From Cyanobium sp. NIES-981 (GTDB lineage Bacteria > Cyanobacteriota > Cyanobacteriia > PCC-6307 > Cyanobiaceae), in NCBI RefSeq assembly GCF_900088535.1, contig NZ_LT578417.1, positions 1,674,001 to 1,738,000 of the forward strand: a stretch of DNA of 64,000 nucleotides, read 5' to 3'. The notes beneath the pieces are model-generated. The model was not told where the DNA came from, made no database searches, and saw only the letters and a program-made list of their open reading frames with translations. A program made the position numbers and the translations under genes. Below are positions 40,414 through 48,189 of this stretch, one piece after another (the stretch's first letter is position 1; each line of letters begins with the position of its first letter).

Positions 40414-41226
40414 TCAGGCTTTCTCCAGCCGTCCGTAGAGCTGGCCCGTGATCTTGACGTCGAGGGCCTGCTTGGTGCCCATGTCGGTATCGGAGGGCTG
40501 AACGGCCGTGAACACCCCGGCGAATTCACCGGTGCTGGCATCCACCTTGGTGATGGAGAGCTCCATGGCGCCCTTGCCGTCCACGTAGCGCTTCACGGTT
40601 TCGCCGGCGAAGTCGTCACCGGCGGGCACCAGCCCAACGGCCGAGCTGTAGCCGGTGGTGAGGCCCCGGGCCTTGGGATCGAGGAAGTTGGAGGTGCGGT
40701 AGCTGGGCACCCGGTAGGTGCCCTTGAAATCGGTGCTGGTGCTGATGGCGGCACCGTCCGCCTTCGCTTCGAGCTCCTTGCTGGAGAAGACGAACGGCAC
40801 TTCCTCGCCTCCCGGCAGCAGCACGGTGATCAGCTGGAAATCGAGCCCGCCCTGCTCCTTGAAGCTGAGGTCATCGCCTTCCACGCGCAGATCGCCGTAG
40901 ACCTGATCCAGGCTGGTGGTGAAGCGGGTGAGAATCTTGCCGGCCACGAACTGGGCCTCCTGGCGCTTGTTGGCGGGCTCACCCTTCACGAACACCTCGC
41001 TGGGATGCATGCAGATCTCGCGAAGGCTGTATGCGCCGGAGCCCTCGAGGGCGATCGAGCCGCGGGCGGAATCCGGCAGGGTGGGGCAGTCGTTGGCCAG
41101 ACCCGTGTTGTGGATGTCTTCGTAGGTGAGGTTGGCGCGATCCACGGCCTTGGCCCCACCGCTGCAGGCGGTCACCAGGGTCAGACACAGCGCCAGCGCA
41201 AGGGCCAGCAGAGGACGAAAACGCAT
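40414..41226 (-). CDS. psbO: Photosystem II manganese-stabilizing protein PsbO
   Basis: Lumenal extrinsic subunit that stabilises the Mn4CaO5 cluster. 270 residues with a signal sequence ending LTLVTAC; Cys21 fits a lipobox, as in several cyanobacterial PsbO precursors. Mature signatures: LTYEDIHNTGLANDCPTL, REICMHPSEVFVKGEP (the two Cys form the conserved disulfide), GGLDFQLITVLLPGGE-type strand and a C-terminal AVQPSDTDMGTK. Transcription ends at the hairpin at 40351-40379. Confidence 0.98.
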   Translation of the reverse strand: MRFRPLLALALALCLTLVTACSGGAKAVDRANLTYEDIHNTGLANDCPTLPDSARGSIALEGSGAYSLREICMHPSEVFVKGEPANKRQEAQFVAGKILTRFTTSLDQVYGDLRVEGDDLSFKEQGGLDFQLITVLLPGGEEVPFVFSSKELEAKADGAAISTSTDFKGTYRVPSYRTSNFLDPKARGLTTGYSSAVGLVPAGDDFAGETVKRYVDGKGAMELSITKVDASTGEFAGVFTAVQPSDTDMGTKQALDVKITGQLYGRLEKA

Positions 41227-41376
41227 GGGGAGAACGCCGCAGGGAGGGGGCTAGTACTGGGCTGGGGCGGATCCTACCGGTGGCATTCCTGGATTCCCCG
41301 TACGATGTCGCGGCTCTCAACAACCTGTATGCGAGAGCGATCGCCCTGCAGGGGGCGCTGCAATCACGACCTGGAT

Positions 41377-41733
41377 ATGCCCCTCTCCGACGACCAGCAA
41401 CAGCGGCTCGACGCCGTGCTGAACCAGGCCGCCGACCTGGCCGGCGAACTCAGCGGCCAGCCCGAACAGCTGCTCGACCTGCTGCGCCAGGTGGAGCAGC
41501 TGCACCGCACCATCCAGGACGGCCCTTTCCGCAGCAGTCTCCCCGCCGACCGCAACCACCTGTTCAGCCTGCTGAGGCGGATGGAGCAGAGCGGAGGCTG
41601 GCCTTACATCCCCCGGCTGCAGCTGCGCACCTTCATGGACCTGCTGCAGCGGGACACGGGCTGCGAGCCGGCTGTGCCGTGCCAGGAGCCCGACCATGCC
41701 GACGACGGCCCGGATCAGCCGCTGGCAGCCTGA
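41377..41733 (+). CDS. Small conserved helical protein, unknown function
   Basis: 118 residues from ATG at 41377, within a longer open frame whose upstream part is antisense to psbO. Predominantly charged and helical: DDQQQRLDAVLNQAADLAG, LLDLLRQVEQLHRTIQDGPF, NHLFSLLRRMEQSGGWPYIPRLQLRTFM. The C-terminal 20 residues are acidic and variable. I recognise it only as resembling small hypothetical proteins of cyanobacteria. It overlaps the end of convergent coaBC by 19 nt. A HIP1 octamer lies just upstream (about 41337). Confidence 0.7.
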   Translation: MPLSDDQQQRLDAVLNQAADLAGELSGQPEQLLDLLRQVEQLHRTIQDGPFRSSLPADRNHLFSLLRRMEQSGGWPYIPRLQLRTFMDLLQRDTGCEPAVPCQEPDHADDGPDQPLAA

Positions 41734-43022
41734 GCCGGATCGCCGGGGCTCCGCCCCGGCCCGCCCCTGGTGGGGTGCAGGGCCGTGAGCAGCTGGTGGG
41801 CGATCGCCAGCTTGTGGGCCTGGGCCAGCGCGCTCACCTGATCGCCGGGTCCGAGCAGCCAGCCCCCATTCGAGAGGCCGCCGAAGCCGCAGCCCGGACG
41901 GTCGATCGGGTTGGCGAACAGCAGGTCGCAGCCCTTGCGGGCCAGCTTTGCCCGGGCCAGGGGCAGCACATCACCGGACTGGGCGGCGAAGCCGAGGATG
42001 CGCTGGCCGGCAGGGCGCCGTTCCACCAGCTGGGCGAGCAGATCGGGAACCGCCTCCCAGCCCTGGGAAAGCGCCCTTTCGAGGTCAAGCTTCTGCAACT
42101 TGGTGGCCGTTGGCCGGGCCCTGCGGTGATCGGCCACGGCGGCCGCCATGGCCACCGCATCTGCCCGCGGCTGACGCTCCAGCAGCGCCGCCTGCATCTC
42201 CGCGGCGGTCTGCACGGGGCTGCAGGCGAGCCCCTCGAGCCATCCCGGCGGCACGCTGAGCGGACCGTGGACCAGATCCACCCGGGCACCCCGCAACCGG
42301 GCGGCCTGGGCCAGCAGCACGCCCATCCGACCTGTGCTGGGGTTGGTGAGGCAGCGGGCCGGATCGAGGGGCTCACGGGTGGGGCCGGCACTCACCAGCA
42401 GCCGCAGCCCCTGCCAGTCGCGCTGGTTTCCCACCAGCGCGAGCGACTCCAACGCCAGCAGCACCAGGTCGGGGTCGGCCATCCGCCCCGCCCCCTGGCG
42501 ATCGCAGGCCAGCAGGCCAGCCGTCGGCGCCAGGGCGAGCACGGAGGGCAGGCGGCTGAACACCTTCCAGTTGCGCTGCACCGGGAGTGAGTCCCACATG
42601 CTGGTGTTCATGGCGGCCGCCGCCAGCACGGGCGCCTCACAGGCCAGCAATGTGCTGGCGAGCAGCGTGTCGCCGAGGCCATGCACCCAGCGCGCCAGGG
42701 TGGTGGCCGTGAGGGGAGCCAGCAGCACCAGCTCGGCCCACTCGGCCAGGGCGATGTGCAGGGGGCGGGGTTCCCGATGGCTCCACTGGTCGGCGTCCAG
42801 ATGGCAGGGGTTGCGGCTCAGGCAGGCCAGGGCCTCAGGGCTGACCAGCCGCGCGGCACTTGGGGTGAGCACACAGCGCACCTCCGCGCCCTGTTGCACC
42901 AGGGCACTCACCAGCAGCGGCAGTTTCACCGCGGCGATGCTGCCGCTGATGCCCACCAGGATGCGGCGGCCTGCGAGCGGCGCAGCCGGCGCCGCCGCCG
43001 CCCCATCAGCCCGGAACGCCAT
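41715..43022 (-). CDS. coaBC: Bifunctional phosphopantothenoylcysteine decarboxylase / phosphopantothenate-cysteine ligase
   Basis: Two consecutive coenzyme A steps. 435 residues: the N-terminal CoaC flavoprotein domain (RILVGISGSIAAVKLP; substrate-recognition AAAMNTSMWDS near residue 138; catalytic His in the WSHREPRPLHI region). The C-terminal CoaB ligase follows (VSAGPTREPLDPARCLTN, GARVDLVHGP, MAAAVADHR, KLQKLDLERAL). Start ATG at 43022 overlaps the stop of the DUF2555 gene by one base, implying co-translation. Confidence 0.95.
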   Translation of the reverse strand: MAFRADGAAAAPAAPLAGRRILVGISGSIAAVKLPLLVSALVQQGAEVRCVLTPSAARLVSPEALACLSRNPCHLDADQWSHREPRPLHIALAEWAELVLLAPLTATTLARWVHGLGDTLLASTLLACEAPVLAAAAMNTSMWDSLPVQRNWKVFSRLPSVLALAPTAGLLACDRQGAGRMADPDLVLLALESLALVGNQRDWQGLRLLVSAGPTREPLDPARCLTNPSTGRMGVLLAQAARLRGARVDLVHGPLSVPPGWLEGLACSPVQTAAEMQAALLERQPRADAVAMAAAVADHRRARPTATKLQKLDLERALSQGWEAVPDLLAQLVERRPAGQRILGFAAQSGDVLPLARAKLARKGCDLLFANPIDRPGCGFGGLSNGGWLLGPGDQVSALAQAHKLAIAHQLLTALHPTRGGPGRSPGDPAQAASG

Positions 43023-43240
43023 CAGTCCTCATCGAAGGGCTCCTGATCCACCAGGTGCACGTACGGCCGAGCCAGCTCGGGCCGGTGGATGGCCAGGGCC
43101 CGCATCAGATGCCAGTCACTCAGGCCGTCGAAGGGCGTGGGGTAGTCATCCTCTTCCAGCCGCTGGGCCAGGGAGGCGGCCATGGCCTCGTCGAAGGCCG
43201 CGAGCCGTTCCGGGGTGATGGACTCTGACGGTGAGGCCAT
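43022..43240 (-). CDS. DUF2555 family small protein
   Basis: 72 residues, cyanobacteria-specific family. Key stretch: LAQRLEEDDYPTPFDGLSDWHLMRALAIHRPEL. Acidic C-terminus HLVDQEPFDED. No catalytic motif. Its stop codon overlaps the coaBC start codon by one base, so the pair are an operon; whether it influences CoA synthesis is unknown. ATG at 43240. Confidence 0.82.
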   Translation of the reverse strand: MASPSESITPERLAAFDEAMAASLAQRLEEDDYPTPFDGLSDWHLMRALAIHRPELARPYVHLVDQEPFDED

Positions 43241-43330
43241 GGCGGCAGGGGAACGCAGGGGGTCGGGATCAGGGCCGTGCTGACAGCGGGCTGACAGGCG
43301 CAGGCTCCATGGCGATAATGGCCCGCTGTA

Positions 43331-43403
43331 GGGGAATTAGCTCAGCTGGTAGAGCGCTGCGATCGCACCGCAGAGGTCAGGGGTTCGAGTCCCCTATTCT
43401 CCA
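43331..43403 (+). tRNA. tRNA-Ala (CGC anticodon)
   Basis: 73-nt cloverleaf. Acceptor GGGGAAT / ATTCTCC includes the G3-U70 wobble that identifies alanine tRNAs; discriminator A. Anticodon stem CTGCG / CGCAG with loop ATCGCAC gives CGC. T arm GGGGTTCGAGTCCCC. No encoded CCA. The anticodon arm overlaps a HIP1 octamer (GCGATCGC). Confidence 0.97.
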
Positions 43404-43438
43404 CTTCCCGCACCGGCGGCCCACCCTGCCGCCCTGAC

Positions 43439-43554
43439 CCGATGCTCCGGATCTGATGCTCCGGACCTGATGCCCCCGCTGATGACCCAGACGTGACGGA
43501 GTGCGCCTGATCCTGATGGAGTGGACCTGATGGAGTCGACCTGATGGAGTGGAC
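43439..43554. repeat. 14-nt tandem repeats leading into the PCP_red mini-gene
   Basis: Degenerate 14-nt array. CCGATGCTCCGGAT (43439) and CTGATGCTCCGGAC (43453) are near-identical neighbours, with CTGATGCCCCCGCT following. After a diverged stretch come CTGATGGAGTGGAC (43513), CTGATGGAGTCGAC (43527) and CTGATGGAGTGGAC (43541). The last unit holds the ATG (43544) and first codons of the small downstream gene; the earlier ATGs fall in the other two frames. Confidence 0.8.
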
Positions 43555-43705
43555 CAGCGAGGCCGAGAACCGGCTCAAGGAAGTGCCATTCTTCGTGCGG
43601 CCGGCCGTGCGGCGCCGTATCGAAGCGATGGCCGCCGAGGCTGGCGTGCAGCCGATCGACGAGGCCTTCTACGCCATGGCCCGTGAGCGGTTCGGCCAGA
43701 AATGA
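43544..43705 (+). CDS. PCP_red domain mini-protein (ChlB C-terminal domain-like)
   Basis: 53 residues from ATG at 43544 (MEWTSEAENRLKEVP...), ending RFGQK and TGA. The pattern Trp-x(3)-Ala-x(2)-Arg-Leu-x(2)-Val-Pro-Phe-Phe-Val-Arg, then Arg-Arg-Arg-Ile-Glu and IDEAFY, matches the PCP_red domain otherwise found at the C-terminus of the ChlB subunit of dark-operative protochlorophyllide reductase. Stand-alone versions exist in cyanobacteria; function unknown, possibly an assembly or nucleic-acid/protein-binding module. No strong ribosome-binding site; the start lies in a tandem repeat. Too short for most gene finders. Confidence 0.78.
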   Translation: MEWTSEAENRLKEVPFFVRPAVRRRIEAMAAEAGVQPIDEAFYAMARERFGQK

Positions 43706-43758
43706 GCGCCCGGGAACCGGCGATGCAGTAAAAGGTACGGCACATCCGTCCCCCATCC

Positions 43759-43956
43759 ATGTCGCAGTCGAAGCGCGAACAGGTGGTGAGTCACCTCCGC
43801 TACATCCGTCAGGAACTCCGTGAGATGCATCAGGGCGTCATGGAGGACGGCCTGCTGCCGGAAGCCGGAGAGGTGCGCGGCGTGATGGCCCAGATGGAGG
43901 CGCTGCTCGAACTGCTGGAGGGCAAGTCATCCCGCAAGAAGGACAGCGACAGCTGA
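43759..43956 (+). CDS. Small helical protein, unknown function
   Basis: 65 residues from ATG at 43759; entirely charged helix (REQVVSHLRYIRQELREMHQ, VRGVMAQMEALLELLEG) and a basic-acidic tail SSRKKDSDS. Two helices suggest a coiled-coil hairpin. 53 nt after the PCP_red mini-gene in the same direction, so possibly co-transcribed, with an intrinsic terminator about 120 nt later. Family not recognised. Confidence 0.72.
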   Translation: MSQSKREQVVSHLRYIRQELREMHQGVMEDGLLPEAGEVRGVMAQMEALLELLEGKSSRKKDSDS

Positions 43957-44339
43957 GTCCAGCCTTGAACCGCTGCCCCGGGGGGTCAAGGGGTGGGATG
44001 GACGCTCTGGCAAACGACCCACACCCCTTGATGACCCGGCAATCCGTCGCTTTCTTAACAGCGTCCCCATCACCCGGCCCGGGCCCCAGGCCCCGGGCTT
44101 TTTCATTGGAATCCCCTATCAGTAGCGCCGAAGGGATGTCAAGGCTCCAGAGATGGTGTAGACCATGGCTGGCAGGACTGGGCCGGGTGATGGGGATCGC
44201 CAGTTCCGAGGTCCTGCCACTTCTTCCTTCCTGTCAGTGTCCCGCGTCGGTCGAGCCCGGCAGCCGGCTTCGGTGGTTCGGGAAGCTGGCACCGCGAAGC
44301 CCAGGCCATGGTCCAGCAGCCCTCTAACGGCGCCTCCCG
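43957..44339. other. 383-nt interval without a confident gene
   Basis: Contains the terminator listed below, then about 235 nt with no convincing gene before ycf20. An exact 17-nt inverted repeat links the terminator region (44064-44080) to 44180-44196, enclosing about 100 nt. A small RNA is possible but no known family was recognised. The overlapping 44165 forward frame is antisense-like in composition and unlikely to be coding. Confidence 0.45.
44077..44103 (+). terminator. Intrinsic terminator after the small-protein gene
   Basis: GCCCGGG (44077-44083) and CCCGGGC (44092-44098) form a 7-bp stem over an 8-nt loop, followed by TTTTT (44099-44103). Confidence 0.82.
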
Positions 44340-44693
44340 GTGACCAACCCGCAACCGCGGTCACTCCAGCAGACACGCTTTCAGCAGAGCGTGGCCCAGG
44401 CCCCCCTGCGCCTGCAGCGCTGGGCCAGGAACCCCTGGCGGCGTCTGTCGCTGCAGTTGATCGTGCTGCTGCTGAGCTTCTCGATCGGCGGGGTGGTGGC
44501 CTCCATCGCAGGCCAGCTCTCCCAGATCGATCCCGTGGGTGCGCTGGTGTGCGTGCTGGTGATCGAGCTGGCCATCCGCGCCCGCGGGCCCCTGCTGCGG
44601 AGCACCAGCCACACCCTCGGCCTGAACCTGCTGGACATGGCCAGGATCGGCCTGCTCTACGGCCTGCTGCTGGACGGCTTCAAGCTGCTGTGA
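44340..44693 (+). CDS. DUF565 / Ycf20-like membrane protein
   Basis: 117 residues from GTG at 44340. Two to three hydrophobic segments ([52 protein letters not shown]) with the family feature [14 protein letters not shown]. Ycf20-type proteins occur in plastids and cyanobacteria; in plants and algae homologues are linked to non-photochemical quenching or light acclimation, not shown in cyanobacteria. Overlaps the convergent pyrB by 14 nt. Confidence 0.85.
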   Translation: MTNPQPRSLQQTRFQQSVAQAPLRLQRWARNPWRRLSLQLIVLLLSFSIGGVVASIAGQLSQIDPVGALVCVLVIELAIRARGPLLRSTSHTLGLNLLDMARIGLLYGLLLDGFKLL

Positions 44694-45720
44694 GCCCGGG
44701 AGCCGCCGCCGCCTCGGCGGCCAGCAGGTAGAGCAAGGCCATCCGCACCGGAATGCCGTTGCGCACCTGCTCCTCGACAAGGCAGACGGAAGGGTCGTCG
44801 AGCAGGGCGGAAGCCATTTCCACGCCCCGGTTCACGGGCCCGGGATGGAGCACGGGCACAGGCTTGCCGCAACGCTTCAGACGCTGGTGGCTGAGGCCAT
44901 AGGCCCGGTGGTAGGCCTCGAGACTGGTGAGCAGGTGCTCACGCATCCGTTCCTTCTGGAGTCGCAGGGTCATCACCGCATCGGCCCCCTCCAGCGCCGT
45001 GTCCAGATCCCTCTCCAGGGTGACCCTGCCGCGCTGCGGCACCGGATCGCCGGCCTGGCCAGGGGGTGGGGCCTCCACGAAGGAGGCGAAGGCCTCCGGC
45101 AGCAGCGTGGGCGGACCGCACAGCACCACCTCGGCGCCGCAGGCGGTGAGCGCCCACAGGTTGGAGCGGGCGACCCGGGAATGGAGCACATCCCCCACGA
45201 TCACGATGCGCCTGCCCCGCAGCACCTCGGGGGTCGGCGCCTCGGCCGAGAAATGGCGGGCCAGGGTGAACAGATCGAGCAGGCCCTGGCTGGGATGGCT
45301 GTGCAGGCCATCGCCGGCGTTGAGCACCGCGACCCGTTCGCCACTGCGATCCAGCTCCTCCGCCAGCAGCTGGGGAACACCGGCACAGCGGTGCCGCACC
45401 ACCAGCACATCCGCCCCCATGGCCACATAGGTGCGCGCCGTATCCAGCAGGCTCTCGCCCTTGCTGAGGGAACTGGATGAGGGTGAAAAACTCTGCACGT
45501 CGGCGGAGAGGCGACGGGCCGCCAGCTCGAAGCTGCTGCGGGTGCGGGTGCTCGGCTCGAAGAACAGGCTGGTCATAAACCTGCCCTGCAGGGCGGGCAG
45601 CTTGCGGACCCCGCTGAAGGGCATGGCCCGGAAGCGCTGGGCCAGCTCCAGCACCTTGGCGAGGTCGTCGCACGAGAACGTCGCCAGATCGATCACATGG
45701 CGATGACCCCAGCTGCTCAA
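44680..45720 (-). CDS. pyrB: Aspartate carbamoyltransferase catalytic subunit
   Basis: Second step of pyrimidine synthesis: carbamoyl phosphate + aspartate to carbamoyl aspartate. 346 residues; carbamoyl-phosphate motif [18 protein letters not shown] near residue 55, [25 protein letters not shown] and [10 protein letters not shown] are all present. No regulatory PyrI in the window. Codes on the strand opposite ycf20, with 27 nt to the next glycosylase gene on the same strand. Confidence 0.96.
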   Translation of the reverse strand: MSSWGHRHVIDLATFSCDDLAKVLELAQRFRAMPFSGVRKLPALQGRFMTSLFFEPSTRTRSSFELAARRLSADVQSFSPSSSSLSKGESLLDTARTYVAMGADVLVVRHRCAGVPQLLAEELDRSGERVAVLNAGDGLHSHPSQGLLDLFTLARHFSAEAPTPEVLRGRRIVIVGDVLHSRVARSNLWALTACGAEVVLCGPPTLLPEAFASFVEAPPPGQAGDPVPQRGRVTLERDLDTALEGADAVMTLRLQKERMREHLLTSLEAYHRAYGLSHQRLKRCGKPVPVLHPGPVNRGVEMASALLDDPSVCLVEEQVRNGIPVRMALLYLLAAEAAAAPGLTAA

Positions 45721-45747
45721 GACCCGGGAAGCGCAATCCTCCTCAAC

Positions 45748-46413
45748 CTAGAGGCCGGGCCCGGCATGCCCCGCCGCAGGCGACAGGCGCGGCCGCCGGT
45801 CCCCCCGCGCCCGACGGCTCACGCTGGGGCTTTGCCGGAGGTACCAGCGCCAGGGGAGATCCTGGCCCTGGCTGATGCCGATCCGGGTGGTCTGGGTATG
45901 GGGGGGATCCTCCCCCGGCGGCCAGCGGCGCGGGGCGATCCACAGCCCGGAAGCGGGGGCGACCGGCAGACCGTCATGACGCCGGTCCAGGCCGAAGCGC
46001 CGGGCCAGCAGGGCCGGGCCCGCCGCCGTGCGCGCCGGCTCAGCGGGGAGCTGCAGGGCCCTGAGCAGCACCCCGTTGGCCCAGTCGCAGCGCCCCGTCA
46101 CCACGTTCACGCAATGGTGGATGCCATAGGTGAGGTACACATAGAAGTGCCCCGGCTCCCCGAACAGGGTGGCGTTGCTGGGGGAACGGCGGCGATGGCC
46201 GTGGCAGGCGGGCTCGTCCTGGGAGTAGGCCTCGGTTTCCACGATCATCCCCTCCAGCTGGCGGCCATCGTCCCAGCGGCGGATCAGCCAGCAGCCCAGC
46301 AGATCGGGGGCCACCTGTTCCGCGGGCCGTGCAAAGAACGCCGCAGCCGGCAGACTGGGCACGGGCGCGCCACCATCGTGGGGTTGAAGGCCCGCAGCCC
46401 ACTGATCCCCCAT
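45748..46413 (-). CDS. mpg: 3-methyladenine DNA glycosylase (AAG/MPG family)
   Basis: Excises alkylated and deaminated purines. 221 residues when started at ATG 46413 (MGDQWAAGL); an earlier ATG at 46428 overlaps the divergent small membrane-protein gene, so the shorter start is preferred. AAG-fold features: [19 protein letters not shown], the catalytic [16 protein letters not shown] (Glu within ETEAY), [26 protein letters not shown] and LLRALQ. It is in the pyrB direction, 27 nt upstream of pyrB. Confidence 0.9.
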   Translation of the reverse strand: MGDQWAAGLQPHDGGAPVPSLPAAAFFARPAEQVAPDLLGCWLIRRWDDGRQLEGMIVETEAYSQDEPACHGHRRRSPSNATLFGEPGHFYVYLTYGIHHCVNVVTGRCDWANGVLLRALQLPAEPARTAAGPALLARRFGLDRRHDGLPVAPASGLWIAPRRWPPGEDPPHTQTTRIGISQGQDLPWRWYLRQSPSVSRRARGDRRPRLSPAAGHAGPGL

Positions 46414-46426
46414 CCCTCTCCCCAGC

Positions 46427-46564
46427 ATGGAATCCTCCGGTTTCACCCTCGCCAGCGTGCTGCTGGCCGGCAGCGGCCTGTTCTGCCTGGCCACGCTGTT
46501 CTTCGGCACCAAGGGCGGGTACTACGACACGGAGGCCTACGACGGCAACGGCACAGCCCACTGA
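46427..46564 (+). CDS. 45-residue single-span membrane protein, possibly NdhP-like
   Basis: Reads [17 protein letters not shown]..., one membrane helix (about 6-26), then [21 protein letters not shown], a soluble tail. The short length, single span and conserved FGTKGGxYDT-type tail resemble small subunits of the cyanobacterial NDH-1 complex (NdhP), but I recall this only loosely; PSII/PSI small subunits are alternatives. It is divergent from mpg with starts almost touching (13 nt). Its stop starts a 15-nt tandem repeat. Too short for the usual ORF cutoff. Confidence 0.72.
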   Translation: MESSGFTLASVLLAGSGLFCLATLFFGTKGGYYDTEAYDGNGTAH

Positions 46565-46605
46565 TGCAGTGGAGACTGATGCAGTGCAGGCTGATGCCTT
46601 GCCCT
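46561..46605. repeat. 15-nt tandem repeat beginning at a stop codon
   Basis: CTGATGCAGTGGAGA (46561), CTGATGCAGTGCAGG (46576) and CTGATGCCTTGCCCT (46591), the third diverged. The TGA of the 45-residue gene is at 46562 and recurs in the same frame in each unit. Confidence 0.78.
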
Positions 46606-46639
46606 GGGAGAAAGGCCTCGAGGGATTCAGCCGCGAAGT

Positions 46640-46930
46640 TCAGCTGCTGAGCCGTTCAGCCTCGGGGCAGTCCTCCGCCGTGGGCAGCTCGGCCATGTCG
46701 CTGCGGTTCACATAGGCAAGCCGGGTGCTCACGGCACCGATCGAATCGAGCCGCACACTCTCCTCCCAGCTGTGGGTTTCGTCGTCCTCTTCGGCGTCGT
46801 AGTGGAGCGTCACGAGGTCGCCCTCGATTTCCGTGATCAGCGCCTCTTCGATCCAGCGCTGCTGATCCCGCAGAAACACCCACACGGGCCGCTTCTCGGC
46901 ACAGAACTGATAGAGCTTGCGGTGCAGCAT
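46640..46930 (-). CDS. Small conserved protein, DUF6679-like
   Basis: 96 residues: MLHRKLYQFCAEKRPVWVFLRD opens a beta-rich domain with RWIEEALITEIEGDLVTLHYDAE and acidic EEDDETHSWEESVRLDSIGAV. It matches a small cyanobacterial protein family I associate with DUF6679; the label is from memory. No cysteine or catalytic motif pattern stands out. Convergent with the repeat region downstream of the 45-residue gene. Confidence 0.75.
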   Translation of the reverse strand: MLHRKLYQFCAEKRPVWVFLRDQQRWIEEALITEIEGDLVTLHYDAEEDDETHSWEESVRLDSIGAVSTRLAYVNRSDMAELPTAEDCPEAERLSS

Positions 46931-47019
46931 GGGCCCAACGGCGCAGCGCGCGGCCTGATCCTAGGCAGACCTGGCGGACTTGCCGCTGTTCACCACGACC
47001 CAACCCGCCCCCATCCCCT

Positions 47020-47835
47020 GTGACCAGCCAGACCCCGTCACCATCGGCGACCGCCCCCTCCAGCGCGGAACGCCGCACGGAGGACATCCGCCTGCAGCTG
47101 CGCAGCTGGCCTGAGGTGGAGGCCTACCTGGAGCGCTGTCGGGGCGTGATCGTGCCCCTGGGCTCCACGGAGCAGCACGGCCCCACCGGCGCCATCGGCA
47201 CCGATGCGCTCACCGCCGAAGCCGTGGCCCTGGAGGTGGGGCGCCGCAGCGGGGTGCTGGTGACACCGGCGCAGGCCTTCGGCATGGCGGAACACCATCT
47301 GGGCTTCGCCGGCACGGTGAGCCTGCAGCCCAGCACCCTGATGGCGGTGCTGCACGACGTGGTGCTCTCCCTGGCCGGCCATGGCTTCGAGCGCATCTTC
47401 GTGATCAATGGCCACGGCGGCAACATCGCCACCAGCAAGGCCGCCTTTGCCCAGGCCTACGCCACGGCGGCCAGCCGCGGCCTGCCCCGGGCCGCCGAGC
47501 TGCGCTGCCGCCTCGCCAACTGGTTCATGGCGCCAGCGGTGCTGCAGAAGGCGCGCGAGCTCTACGGCAACCGGGAAGGGCACCATGCCACCCCCAGCGA
47601 GATCGCCCTCACCCTGCATCTGGAACCCAGCCTGGCCGGCAAGCAGAGGCCCCTGCCGGAGCCGGCGCCGGCTGGCCCGATCCACGGCCCGGCCGACTTC
47701 CGCCGCCGCCACCCCGACGGCCGCATGGGCTCGGACCCCTTCCTGGCCCGGGCCGAGCACGGCGCCACCTTCCTCGACCTCGCCGCCTCGGCGCTGTGCA
47801 CCGATCTGGAGCGCTTCCTCAACGCCGAGAGCTAG
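47020..47835 (+). CDS. Creatininase family amidohydrolase
   Basis: 271 residues from GTG at 47020. Metal-binding motif [17 protein letters not shown] and EHHLGF, plus the glycine loop [13 protein letters not shown], are those of the creatininase family (cyclic-amide hydrolases such as creatininase, and the MftE-type peptidase of mycofactocin). No mycofactocin genes lie nearby. Related members act on formamides and pyrimidine or flavin intermediates, so the substrate is not defined. 30 nt before gatC, likely co-transcribed. Confidence 0.9.
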   Translation: MTSQTPSPSATAPSSAERRTEDIRLQLRSWPEVEAYLERCRGVIVPLGSTEQHGPTGAIGTDALTAEAVALEVGRRSGVLVTPAQAFGMAEHHLGFAGTVSLQPSTLMAVLHDVVLSLAGHGFERIFVINGHGGNIATSKAAFAQAYATAASRGLPRAAELRCRLANWFMAPAVLQKARELYGNREGHHATPSEIALTLHLEPSLAGKQRPLPEPAPAGPIHGPADFRRRHPDGRMGSDPFLARAEHGATFLDLAASALCTDLERFLNAES

Positions 47836-47864
47836 CTTCATGGCCCAGAGCCCAACCGTGCCCC

Positions 47865-48158
47865 ATGAGCAAGATCTCGGCCGAGGACGTGCGCAAGGTG
47901 GCCCATCTGGCCAGGCTGGCGCTGCCTGAGGAGAAGATCGCCACCTATACCGGCCAGCTGGAGCGCATCCTCGAGTATGTGGCCCATCTCGAGGCCGTGG
48001 ACACCGAGGGGGTGCCTCCGACGACCCGCGCCGTCGAGGTGACGAACGTGACCCGGGAGGATGAGGTGGTGACCACCGGGGTGCGGGAGGAACTGCTGGA
48101 TCTGGCCCCTCAGCGCGAGGGGGATTTCTTCCGGGTGCCGCAGATCCTGGCGGGCTGA
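47865..48158 (+). CDS. gatC: Aspartyl/glutamyl-tRNA amidotransferase subunit C
   Basis: Small linker subunit of GatCAB, which converts Glu-tRNA(Gln) (and Asp-tRNA(Asn)) to the amidated form. 97 residues from ATG at 47865. [28 protein letters not shown] and the C-terminal [12 protein letters not shown] are diagnostic. gatA and gatB are elsewhere. The gene immediately follows the creatininase-like gene. Confidence 0.94.
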   Translation: MSKISAEDVRKVAHLARLALPEEKIATYTGQLERILEYVAHLEAVDTEGVPPTTRAVEVTNVTREDEVVTTGVREELLDLAPQREGDFFRVPQILAG

Positions 48159-48189
48159 GACCGAAGCGCATCGAGGCCGAGCGCTGAGC

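Noticed and set aside
43331-43403. HIP1 octamers as functional sites
   Set aside because: GCGATCGC occurs in genes, a tRNA and spacers alike, as expected for this common cyanobacterial palindrome, so single copies were not reported as features.
44165-44731. Forward frame overlapping ycf20
   Set aside because: Pro/Arg/Ala-rich frame-shifted copy of ycf20 sequence and the gap; ycf20 frame has membrane segments and a known family.
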